A stretch of 64,000 bases of DNA, taken from contig CAUJHZ010000038.1 in assembly GCA_963205185.1 (NCBI GenBank), positions 50,304 through 114,303 on the forward strand, given 5' to 3'. This document shows, piece by piece, positions 1 to 7,743 of this stretch (position 1 is the stretch's first letter; every line of letters begins with the position of its first letter). Position numbers and translations under genes: made by a program. The DNA comes from Planctomycetota bacterium (GTDB lineage: Bacteria; Planctomycetota; Phycisphaerae; Phycisphaerales; UBA5793). The notes beneath the pieces were generated by a model, which searched no databases, was not told the origin of the DNA, and saw only the letters and a list, made by a program, of their open reading frames with translations.

Positions 1-168
1 AGCCGGGCTTGCGGCTCGCGCAAACTGGCGATCGATCCTCCACATCATCGTCGCCATGACGACCAGCACGACCAGCACGACCAGCATCACGCCAGACGTT
101 GCCACGCTCAACGCATAGCGGCGCTTCTGCTTCCTGACCCACAGATTGTTCGTCCGGTCCCAGGCCAT
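1..168 (-). CDS. N-terminus of a single-pass membrane protein (truncated by window edge)
   Basis: An open frame begins with ATG at 168 on the minus strand and runs off the left edge without a stop (56 codons seen). The N-terminus is short and basic (residues 10-19 contain four Lys/Arg), followed by a strongly hydrophobic segment of about 20 residues rich in Val, Leu and Met, then a polar stretch (WRIDRQFARAA). This is the pattern of an N-in single-pass membrane anchor. The hydrophobic segment is encoded partly by a 9-base tandem repeat (three copies, 61-87). Function cannot be given from the visible part. It is divergent from the zinc-ribbon gene that starts at 221. Confidence 0.6.
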   Translation of the reverse strand, partial: MAWDRTNNLWVRKQKRRYALSVATSGVMLVVLVVLVVMATMMWRIDRQFARAASPA

Positions 169-220
169 CGATCAACTGTAGAACGGGACTTCCCTCCGGC
201 ATGGCTCAACGCAACCTAAC

Positions 221-796
221 ATGAGACACATGGCCGATCGTCCTGCACTGCAATCCTCTTCGCCCAACCTGCGCCAGCCGTGCCCGCACTGCGGCTACGA
301 CATTCCGCCCGGCGCGACATTCTGCCCGCACTGCACGCGACGGGTGCTCGCATATGAGTGGTGCTCTGAGTGCCGCGAGCCGGTATCGATCGACGCGAAA
401 TACTGCCCCTACTGCAGCCAGCGCATTCGCCACGCCCGGCCGGATTCCGCCGCGCCGACCATCGACGCGAACATCGAAATCCGCGCTTCGCGCCTCGGCT
501 GCTTGTTCACCGCCGGCAGTTTCACCGCCCTGTTTCATCCGCCGGTCATTCACGCCGCGGGCGATCGCGTGCGGATGACGCGCTGGACCATGTTCGGCCT
601 GCGCATCCACGACCAGGAGATTCGCATCGAGCGCATCGCCTCGGTCCGGACCACGAAGGGCGTGTTCTGGGATTCACTCGTCATCGAGACCTTCGGCGGG
701 GCCACTGGCGATCTCGACCAGCGCGGCTTGCGCAAAAGCGACGCCAAGCGAATGGCGTCAATCATCAAGGCGGCGCTCTCCGATCGGCGCGAATAG
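221..796 (+). CDS. Double zinc-ribbon protein with a C-terminal PH-like domain
   Basis: 191 residues. The N-terminal third carries four CxxC knuckles (CPHC, CPHC, CSEC, CPYC, about residues 21-66), the layout of a double zinc ribbon. The C-terminal half (about residues 80-185) has alternating short beta-strand-like segments and a final helix (KSDAKRMASIIKAAL), resembling the PH-like modules often joined to zinc ribbons. No signal peptide or membrane segment is seen, so it is probably cytosolic. ATG at 230 is an alternative start; neither has a clear ribosome binding site. Such proteins usually mediate interactions, but no specific partner is visible. Zinc binding is confident; the PH-like call is inference. 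Confidence 0.8.
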   Translation: MRHMADRPALQSSSPNLRQPCPHCGYDIPPGATFCPHCTRRVLAYEWCSECREPVSIDAKYCPYCSQRIRHARPDSAAPTIDANIEIRASRLGCLFTAGSFTALFHPPVIHAAGDRVRMTRWTMFGLRIHDQEIRIERIASVRTTKGVFWDSLVIETFGGATGDLDQRGLRKSDAKRMASIIKAALSDRRE

Positions 797-850
797 AGGT
801 CCGCGCGAGGCTGGGGCCGGTCCGCCCGTGAACCGACTACGATTGCCCCG

Positions 851-1429
851 ATGAAACTCTACACCCGCACCGGCGATGACGGTTCGACCGGGCTGCACGG
901 CGGCGGCCGTGTGCCCAAGACCGACCCGCGCGTCGAAGCCTACGGCCAGTGCGATGAACTCAACGCGGCTCTCGGCCTGGCGCGTTGCGCGGCAGATGCC
1001 ATGCACTTCGGGCTGATCGTCGAGTGCCTCGACGAGTTGCAGCGGCTGCTGTTTGAAATCGGCGCTGATCTCGCCACGCCGGGCGATTCTTCGGCGCGGC
1101 GAAAGGTGAGCCCGATCACCGAAGCCGACATCACCAGGCTCGAGCAGTGGATCGACACGGCGAGCGAGCAGTGCGAGGCGCAGAAGACGTTCATCCTCCC
1201 TGGCGGAACCGAACTGGCGGCCCGGCTGCACGTGGCGCGGACCATCTGCCGGCGCGTGGAGCGGCGCGTCATCGCGCTTGGCGCGCCTCCCACCACGTCT
1301 GGTTCGATCGATTCGAACGTCGTCTATCTCAATCGCGCGGGCGATCTTCTGTTCGCGCTGGCGCGCCTGGCGAACCACCTCGCGGGCGTTTCCGATGTGC
1401 CCTGGCACCCGCGCGCCCAGCAGCCGTAG
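851..1429 (+). CDS. pduO: ATP:cob(I)alamin adenosyltransferase, PduO type
   Basis: 192 residues, the normal length for the PduO/MMAB family, which transfers the adenosyl group of ATP to cob(I)alamin to make coenzyme B12. The family's ATP-binding N-terminus is clear (YTRTGDDGSTGLHGGGRVPK, then VEAYGQCDELNAALG). The second conserved block, LPGGTELAARLHVARTICRR, and the third, NRAGDLLFALARLANH, are also present. The enzyme is cytosolic. No B12-dependent enzyme is encoded in the window, so the client is unknown. The stop codon lies inside a repeat that recurs at 63063. Confidence 0.93.
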   Translation: MKLYTRTGDDGSTGLHGGGRVPKTDPRVEAYGQCDELNAALGLARCAADAMHFGLIVECLDELQRLLFEIGADLATPGDSSARRKVSPITEADITRLEQWIDTASEQCEAQKTFILPGGTELAARLHVARTICRRVERRVIALGAPPTTSGSIDSNVVYLNRAGDLLFALARLANHLAGVSDVPWHPRAQQP

Positions 1430-1457
1430 GTCGGGACGAGGCTCTGCGCCGGCCCGG
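1421..1457 (+). repeat. Dispersed repeat copy 1 (pairs with 63063-63099)
   Basis: A 37-base stretch that matches 63063-63099 at 31 of 37 positions in the same orientation. The shared core is AGGCTCTGCGC. This copy includes the TAG stop of the adenosyltransferase gene. By eye it is not coding; it looks like a decayed intergenic repeat family. Confidence 0.5.
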
Positions 1458-1510
1458 CATTCTGACTGACACCTCAAGCGCCCGGCCACGCGGCCAGGTC
1501 CGGATCCGAC

Positions 1511-2389
1511 TTACCCCGCGCCGCCGAGATCCGCGAGCCGCTTGATTCGATCAGGCTCACGTTCAGCAAGCCACGGATCCTGCGACAGCTCCGCGTGCGC
1601 CCGCACGAACCACGGCCTGGCTTCCTCGGCGCGGCCGAGTTCGAGCAGGCACTCGCCGAGTTCCTCGAAGACGTAGCCGCTGGTCGTGCCGCGCTGCTCG
1701 TGCTCGCGGAGCAGTTCGCGCTGGATGTTCAGGGCCTCATCGAGACGGCGCAAGGAGCGCAGGCAGCGGGCGATGCACCAGCGGGCGATGCCTATCTGCT
1801 GCTCATCGCCCTGCTCGATGCGTGCGGCGAGGGCTGCTTCAAAGTGAGCCAGGGCTTCGTCATGGCGGCCCATCGGGTGCAGCGTCCAGCCAAGGTTGTT
1901 GTGCAGCGAGCCGGCCCAGCGGCGGGCCCGCGCGCACGTTGAGGCTTCCGCCATGGCCAGGGCCTTGAGGTTCCACTCCATCGCCTCGTCGCCATCGCAG
2001 GTGAACGCCACCATGTGCGCTGCATCCACCGCCAGGTCATCCTCATCATGATGCGCAGCGAGTTCGCACGCCTGCTCAAAAAGGGGCCGGGCCCCATCGC
2101 GCTGGCCCGATGAATTGAGCACCCGGCCGCGCTCGAGCAGCAGCCGCACGCGCACGAACGCGGGCAGGTCCCCCATCGCTTCGACTGCATCGAGCACCTC
2201 GTTGGCCTCGTCGAAGCGGCGCTGCAGGCCCCTGGCTCGCGCGATCTGCGTCAGGAGTTCGGCCCGCTCATGCGGGCTGTTCAGCCGCGCAAGTTCCCCG
2301 ACAAAGCGCTGCTCGCTGGCGGCGGGGTCGTCGAAGTTCCAGATGGGCCGCCAGTCGCGCGACTGCGGGCCCTGCTTCTGTTCGGTCAT
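1511..2389 (-). CDS. Tetratricopeptide-repeat protein
   Basis: 292 residues from ATG at 2389 (the frame extends upstream to 2458, but the MTEQKQG start looks natural). The whole protein is made of helical pairs with TPR spacing, for example NNLGWTLHPMGRHDEALAHF, CLRSLRRLDEALNI and LGECLLELGRAEEARPWF. There is no signal peptide or membrane segment. TPR arrays act as protein-binding scaffolds; no enzymatic domain is attached and the partner cannot be told. It is transcribed alone on the minus strand, convergent with the adenosyltransferase gene. Confidence 0.85.
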   Translation of the reverse strand: MTEQKQGPQSRDWRPIWNFDDPAASEQRFVGELARLNSPHERAELLTQIARARGLQRRFDEANEVLDAVEAMGDLPAFVRVRLLLERGRVLNSSGQRDGARPLFEQACELAAHHDEDDLAVDAAHMVAFTCDGDEAMEWNLKALAMAEASTCARARRWAGSLHNNLGWTLHPMGRHDEALAHFEAALAARIEQGDEQQIGIARWCIARCLRSLRRLDEALNIQRELLREHEQRGTTSGYVFEELGECLLELGRAEEARPWFVRAHAELSQDPWLAEREPDRIKRLADLGGAG

Positions 2390-2512
2390 GATGAAATCGC
2401 CGGATTGCAGCCGCAAAGAGGCACAATACACACAAGTGACGCGAGCCGGAGGCGGCATTCTACCCTCCCGGCTCGCGTGCTGAGTCTGCGATCACTCGCC
2501 CGGCGAGGCGGA

Positions 2513-4927
2513 TCACTCGGATTTTGGATCCATGATCTGCTGGGCGCGACTGACGAGTTGTACGAACTGGTCGCGATAGCCGTGCTTATCCGTGCTCTCG
2601 CCGGCACGGGCCCAGTCCATGACGGCATCGATCGTCGCGCTGCCCTTGTACGCCGAGTCGCGCAAGATCATGCCCCAGGCGGCGACGGCGGCGGCGAACT
2701 TGAAATCACCGCTCGCGTCATCCCACGATTTGCCCTGGTCCGCCACCGGGAACTCGACCAGCGTGCTCGTGTCGCCGTCGGGCTTCTTGTAGCGGAGCTT
2801 GACGGTGAGCATCTCGCCGCTGGATGTCGCCAGATCGGTGAGAACGGCCGGCGCCTGGTAGCGCAGCGGATCGATCTGAGGCGGTGCGGCTTCAGTCTGT
2901 CCATCCTCCTGCGGGGCCGCCTCGCCAACCGTCTCCGCACCTTCAAGAACGCGCCCATCGCGGCCGCGCGACGGCTCGGCCGGCGCTGCGAGCCCGGGCT
3001 CAGCCAAAGCGAGCATCGCCACCGGCTCGATCTCGTAGAGCGCTGTCACGGTGTGGCCCGCGCCGATCTCGCCCGCATCCTTGGTGTCATCGTTGAAATC
3101 CTGCGCCGCGAGCGCGCGGTTCTCGTAGCCCAGCAGGCGATAGGAATTGACGACGGCCGGGTTGAACTCGACTTGGATCTTCACATCCTTGGCGATGGTC
3201 ACCAGCGAGCCGGACATCTGATCGATGAGGACCTTCTGCGCCTCTTCGATGGTGTCGATGTACGCGCACATGCCGTTGCCCTTGTCGGCAAGTTGTTCGA
3301 GCATGGCGTCGTTGAGGTTGCCCATGCCAAAGCCCAGCGTCGTGAGGAACACGCCTGATTTGGCCTTGTCTTCGATCAGGCGGATGAGATCGCCCTGGCT
3401 GGTGACGCCGACGTTGAAGTCGCCGTCGGTGGCGAGGATGACGCGGTTGACGCCGTCCTTGATGAAGTGATCCTGCGCGACCTGGTAAGCAAGTTCGATG
3501 CCGGCTCCGCCGTTGGTCGAGCCGCCGGCACTGAGCCGATCGAGCGCGCCGAGGATGGCATCCTTCTCGGAGACGAACGTCGACTCGAGCACGAGGCCGG
3601 ACGCCCCGGCGTAGACGACGATCGCGACGCGATCATCGACGGTCAGGTTCTCAACGAGGCGCATCAGGCCCTGCTTGACGAGCGGCAGTTTGCTCGGCTC
3701 ATTCATCGAGCCCGAAACATCGAGCAGAAAGACGAGATTGGTCGCCGGCCGATCGTCGTGGGGAATCTCCATGCCCTTGATGCCGATGCGCACGAGGCGA
3801 TGCTCGGGCTGCCAGGGGCATGCGGCAACTTCAACGTTGGCGCGGAACGGGTGCCGATCGCCCGGCGAAGGCGCATCGTAGTCGTAGTCGAAGTAGTTGA
3901 TCATCTCTTCGAGGCGCACTGAATCGGGCGAAGGTCGGCGGCCCTCGCGCAACTGGCGGCGGACCATCGAGTAGGACGCCGTGTCCACGTCGATGGAGAA
4001 GGTGGAAAGCGGCGCATCGATCGGGGCGAGGAAGGTGTTCTCGACGATTGGGTTGAAGCGGTCGCGCGAGGCGCTCTCCGCGTCATCAGGGCTGAAAAAG
4101 AAATCTGCTGACAGGCTCTCTCTCTCAACGAACGGGATGTCCTGACCATCAAACTGACCGGTGGCCCAAGGGAAAGCAATCGACTCTCCGGTAACACCTG
4201 GCCGCGTTCGCGAAGGAGACGAAGCGGAAGGTGGGGACAACGTGGGGCCATCGCTGGCAGGCCGCCGGACGTGCAACGTCGCGATCCCCGGACTTCCCTC
4301 GAACTGGCGGCGCAGCGAAAGCGCCGGCCAGTCGTTCGGATACTCACTGATCTCGGATGGAATCAGCTCTCTTCCGCCGCCCAGCTGCCGAACCTGATCC
4401 ATCGCTGCGGCGAGTTCGTCTTTCGTCCGAGTAGCCTCTTCGAGTCGTGAACCCAGTGCCGTAGACAGGTCGCGCTCCCGAGTCTCGTCTGCGCCGCTGG
4501 ACGGGGCGGGCGGCGCAGGCGCGTTGCCGCGCGACTCGATGGCGAGTTCGCCGCTGCGGCTCCGGCCGCGCATCATCATCGGCAGAGCCACGCCCAGCAG
4601 CAGCACGGCCGCTGCGCCGCTCACGCCGGCTCGCCACCACCACGCGGCGGGGCGGAAAGTGCGCCCGCCATCACCAACAAGCCGCAGCGGCGGCTGGCCC
4701 TGTGCTTGGGCCCGAATCGCTTCGCGCTGCGAGCCTGAAAGGGCCGGGGCCGGCTCGCGCATGAGTTCATCGCGCAGTTCATCGGCAACGCCGCGGATCG
4801 CTTCCACCTCGGCGCGCCAGTCGGCGCGATCAGCGAGCAGTGCTTCAAACTCCGCCCGTTCGGCTTCATCAAGTTCGCCGAGGGCGTAGGCGGTCAATCG
4901 CGGGTCGTGGTTGGTCATGTCGTTCAT
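2513..4927 (-). CDS. Anti-sigma-like membrane protein with von Willebrand A (YfbK-type) domain
   Basis: 804 residues from ATG 4927, preceded by GAGG; an upstream GTG at 4957 is possible but lacks support. Residues 1-60 (MNDMTNHDPRLTAYALGELD...) resemble the N-terminal helical domain of anti-sigma factors but lack the HxxxCxxC zinc motif. A single membrane helix lies at about 99-119. A low-complexity region follows, then a VWA domain with the metal-ion-dependent adhesion motif DVSGS at 403-407 and YfbK-type flanking regions, with the typical YfbK C-terminus at the end. The gene lies 36 bases downstream of an ECF sigma gene in the same direction, which supports sigma control from the membrane. 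The VWA part is expected outside the cytoplasmic membrane. Confidence 0.88.
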   Translation of the reverse strand: MNDMTNHDPRLTAYALGELDEAERAEFEALLADRADWRAEVEAIRGVADELRDELMREPAPALSGSQREAIRAQAQGQPPLRLVGDGGRTFRPAAWWWRAGVSGAAAVLLLGVALPMMMRGRSRSGELAIESRGNAPAPPAPSSGADETRERDLSTALGSRLEEATRTKDELAAAMDQVRQLGGGRELIPSEISEYPNDWPALSLRRQFEGSPGIATLHVRRPASDGPTLSPPSASSPSRTRPGVTGESIAFPWATGQFDGQDIPFVERESLSADFFFSPDDAESASRDRFNPIVENTFLAPIDAPLSTFSIDVDTASYSMVRRQLREGRRPSPDSVRLEEMINYFDYDYDAPSPGDRHPFRANVEVAACPWQPEHRLVRIGIKGMEIPHDDRPATNLVFLLDVSGSMNEPSKLPLVKQGLMRLVENLTVDDRVAIVVYAGASGLVLESTFVSEKDAILGALDRLSAGGSTNGGAGIELAYQVAQDHFIKDGVNRVILATDGDFNVGVTSQGDLIRLIEDKAKSGVFLTTLGFGMGNLNDAMLEQLADKGNGMCAYIDTIEEAQKVLIDQMSGSLVTIAKDVKIQVEFNPAVVNSYRLLGYENRALAAQDFNDDTKDAGEIGAGHTVTALYEIEPVAMLALAEPGLAAPAEPSRGRDGRVLEGAETVGEAAPQEDGQTEAAPPQIDPLRYQAPAVLTDLATSSGEMLTVKLRYKKPDGDTSTLVEFPVADQGKSWDDASGDFKFAAAVAAWGMILRDSAYKGSATIDAVMDWARAGESTDKHGYRDQFVQLVSRAQQIMDPKSE

Positions 4928-4963
4928 CGGACGATCCTCAGAGGAGGCACTGGGCACTTGGGA

Positions 4964-5542
4964 CTAGGCACTGGGGAATGAAGCGCTGCGCTTGGGGCTG
5001 GGAGAACCCGACATGCGCTGTCGCAGCGTCTGGATGCCGGTGTGAATGAGCACGCCGACGTGGCTTACCGTCAGGTCCATGATCTCGGCGATCTCGCGAT
5101 AGCTCAGATCGCCCTGGAACTTGAGGCGGAGCACCTCGCGCTGCCGCTCGGGAAGGTCGGCGAGCACGACAAGCAGGCGCGAGCGCGTTTCGGGTTGCTG
5201 GGCCCGCTCGTCGGGCTGGTGATGCTGCGCATCATCGGCGTCGGTGAGCCGACCATTGCGATGCTGGGTTTCCGGGAGCGAAGTCTGCATGCGCTGCTCC
5301 TTGCGAATCCGATCGAGGGCCCGATTGCGGCACACTCGATACAGCCACGGGGCGAGATGGTCCTCGACGGCGGTGCGGTCCTGCTGGATGAGTTTGACGA
5401 ACGCATCCTGCACGACGTCGCGGGCCGCTTCGAGATCGCCGTTGAGCAGCCGCAGCGTGTAGCGCAGCAGCGGCGCTTCGTAGCGCTGCAGGGCGTCGCA
5501 GACCCATTGCGTCTCAGCCGTCGCCGCGTTGGACGAGTCCAT
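4964..5542 (-). CDS. ECF-type RNA polymerase sigma factor
   Basis: 192 residues from ATG 5542, chosen because GGAGGT stands 4 bases upstream; the longer frame to 5593 is less likely. Region 2 is recognisable (LRLLNGDLEAARDVVQDAFV, then WLYRVCRNRALDRIRKE) and region 4 ends with a helix-turn-helix (LPERQREVLRLKFQGDLSYREIAEIMDLTVSHVGV). It directs RNA polymerase to a dedicated regulon. The next gene downstream encodes the anti-sigma-like VWA membrane protein, so the two probably form a signalling pair. Target promoters cannot be named from this window. Confidence 0.93.
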   Translation of the reverse strand: MDSSNAATAETQWVCDALQRYEAPLLRYTLRLLNGDLEAARDVVQDAFVKLIQQDRTAVEDHLAPWLYRVCRNRALDRIRKEQRMQTSLPETQHRNGRLTDADDAQHHQPDERAQQPETRSRLLVVLADLPERQREVLRLKFQGDLSYREIAEIMDLTVSHVGVLIHTGIQTLRQRMSGSPSPKRSASFPSA

Positions 5543-5698
5543 CGAACCTCCGTTCACCGCCGGGCTCGGGCGGGGCGATTCACCCCCCGCCATGATGATG
5601 ACGCAACGCCGCGGCTTCTCTTAGAACATTCTGCACTTTGGCCCGACGGGATGCAGGGAAAGGGGGCGGATGGGGGCCGAAAGTCCGGAAAAAGGCCA

Positions 5699-5722
5699 CA
5701 GGCCCGGCAAACGCCGGGCCTG
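5699..5722 (-). terminator. Rho-independent terminator of the AGCS transporter gene
   Basis: A perfect 10-base-pair GC stem (CAGGCCCGGC) with a 4-base loop lies about 40 bases past the stop of the minus-strand transporter gene. On the minus strand it is followed by TGGCCTTTTT. Confidence 0.8.
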
Positions 5723-5760
5723 GGCGATGTGATTTGGATCAGCCGCGTCGATGCCGCTGC

Positions 5761-7545
5761 TTATTCCACGTCTTTGCCTTCAACAACGTCCTCGAAGGGA
5801 GGGGCCTTGTGCGGCGCGTCCATTTCGCCTCGTTTCAACCTGCCGAAATAGTCGCCGAACGCCCGCATGGACTGATAGCCCATCACGACAATGATGGGCA
5901 CGTTCGCGAGCAGCATGACGCCTGTGCCGAGGTCTGCTAGTACTCCGAGTTGGGCATCCGTCCTGATGAAGGCCGGGATGCTCGCCACGATCGCCAGCAG
6001 GCAGAAGATGATCTTGTACGCGAGCACGGCCCACGATCCGAAGAGATAGATGACGCCCTGCTCGCCGTAGTACGACCAGGAGATCATCGTCGAGAGCGCA
6101 AAGAGCCAGCATGTCAGAGTCACGAGCCACTTGCCCAAGCCGGGAATGGCCCGATCAAATGCATTACCTGTCAGCCGGGCGCCCACCAGTTCGGTGAAGA
6201 TGCCCTTGTTGATGATCCTGGCGCCGGCAGGCGGATCGTCCCAATGGATGATCAGATCGCCTTGGGAATAATCGGGGCCGTCGGCTTCGGCGGTCGTGAG
6301 TGTGCCCAGGATCTTGACGAGCCGGGTGTCCTGATTCTCATTGACGGCGTCAAGCTCTCCCATCAGGAACAGGCGATTGCCGGCGAGCCACTTCGCGGGG
6401 GCCGGCAGTTCGGGCAGCTTGGAAGCATTGACGTCACCCGCGACCTGCCAGGTGCCGTCCACCTCGACGATCGACACTTCACCGGCAAATTCTCCCTCAG
6501 CCTCGCGGTTCCAGGTGTTGGTCGAGAGAATAACGAGTGCGGTGAGCGTGCAGACGAGACAGGTGTCCACAAAGGGCTCAAGGCCAGCCACGACGCCTTC
6601 GCGCACGGGCTCATCCGTCTTGGCAGCCGAGTGAGCGATGGGCGATGAGCCCTGCCCCGCCTCGTTGGAGAACAGAGCCCTGCGAAGACCGGTTGTGAGG
6701 CCGAACCACGCCGTGGCCCCGAGGAACGCCCCACCCGCGTGGGTCGGACTGAAGGCATCCTGAACGATGAACATGAGCATGTTGGGCACGTTCTTGCCTT
6801 CAACGAAGAGCACGACGATTCCTGCGATAATGTACATGCCGCACATGAAAGGGACGAGTTTTCCGGCGACGGCGCCGATGCGCTTGATGCCGCCGATGAT
6901 CACCAGAGCCGTCAGGCTGGCGAGGAAGATACCAGTCACGATTTGCGGGATGCCGAAGTATTCGTTGGTGATGGAAGCGACGTTCCATACCTGGAACATG
7001 TTGCCGCCCGTAACCGTCGAGATAAGCAGCGTGATGCAGAAGATGGCGCCTACGACCCACGCGATGGGCTTGGCTACTCCGCCGACGCGATCGCCAAAGC
7101 CGCGCTTGATGACCCACATCGCTCCGCCGTGCGGATTATCCGGATCAGAGGTGTCGCGATAGAGCATCGCGAGCGTCACTTCGACGCTCTTGATGGCCAT
7201 CCCGAGGAACCCCACCACCCACATCCAGAAAACCGCGCCCGGTCCGCCGACGGCGACCGCGACCGCCACGCCGCCGATGTTTCCGAGCCCGACCGTCGCG
7301 GATAGCGCGGCGGACAGCGCCTGGAAGTGATTGATGGCGCCGGGATCGTTCTTATCGTCGTACTTGCCGCGGATCACCGAGACGCCGTGCGTCAAAGCCC
7401 TGAACTGGATGAACTTGCTCCAGATCGTGAACAGGAGCCCCACGCCCAGGAGGATGACGAACGTGTGCTGTCCCCACAGCACGCTGTCAACGAACTGGGG
7501 AACGTGGTTGTTGTAGAGTTCGAGTGCACGCTGAAGTGGGTTCAT
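5761..7545 (-). CDS. Alanine/glycine:cation symporter (AGCS) family transporter with large insertion
   Basis: 594 residues from ATG 7545, preceded by AGGAGC; the family is usually about 450-500. The signature region of the sodium:alanine symporters is clear (ATVGLGNIGGVAVAVAVGGPGAVFWMW), as is NEAGQGSSPIAHSAAKT. At least ten hydrophobic helices are visible. Between helices ending VICTLTALVIL-type and the conserved GIFTELVGARLTGNAFDR, about 105 polar, beta-like residues (343-447) are inserted that ordinary members lack. It imports alanine or glycine with sodium in known members; the exact substrate is unknown. It is divergent from a second sodium-coupled transporter. Confidence 0.92.
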   Translation of the reverse strand: MNPLQRALELYNNHVPQFVDSVLWGQHTFVILLGVGLLFTIWSKFIQFRALTHGVSVIRGKYDDKNDPGAINHFQALSAALSATVGLGNIGGVAVAVAVGGPGAVFWMWVVGFLGMAIKSVEVTLAMLYRDTSDPDNPHGGAMWVIKRGFGDRVGGVAKPIAWVVGAIFCITLLISTVTGGNMFQVWNVASITNEYFGIPQIVTGIFLASLTALVIIGGIKRIGAVAGKLVPFMCGMYIIAGIVVLFVEGKNVPNMLMFIVQDAFSPTHAGGAFLGATAWFGLTTGLRRALFSNEAGQGSSPIAHSAAKTDEPVREGVVAGLEPFVDTCLVCTLTALVILSTNTWNREAEGEFAGEVSIVEVDGTWQVAGDVNASKLPELPAPAKWLAGNRLFLMGELDAVNENQDTRLVKILGTLTTAEADGPDYSQGDLIIHWDDPPAGARIINKGIFTELVGARLTGNAFDRAIPGLGKWLVTLTCWLFALSTMISWSYYGEQGVIYLFGSWAVLAYKIIFCLLAIVASIPAFIRTDAQLGVLADLGTGVMLLANVPIIVVMGYQSMRAFGDYFGRLKRGEMDAPHKAPPFEDVVEGKDVE

Positions 7546-7653
7546 GCGATGCTCCTGATCTGGTGGGACGCGACGAGACCGGGCGAACCGAACGTGCTGT
7601 ATGGTCGCGACCCGAGCCGCCGAGTCAATCCGCAAAACCGAATCGCCGTCGGA

Positions 7654-7683
7654 TTGCCCCTTGCTCGCCGAACCTGCTAGAGT
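7654..7683 (+). promoter_or_regulatory. Possible sigma-70-like promoter for the NSS transporter
   Basis: TTGCCC and TAGAGT are separated by 18 bases, about 60 bases before the transporter start. Planctomycete promoter consensus is poorly defined, so this is tentative. Confidence 0.3.
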
Positions 7684-7743
7684 GGCCGGTTCAGCACGAT
7701 CGCGTGTCGAATCGTCTACGACATCTTCAGCAGGAGTGCGCGC

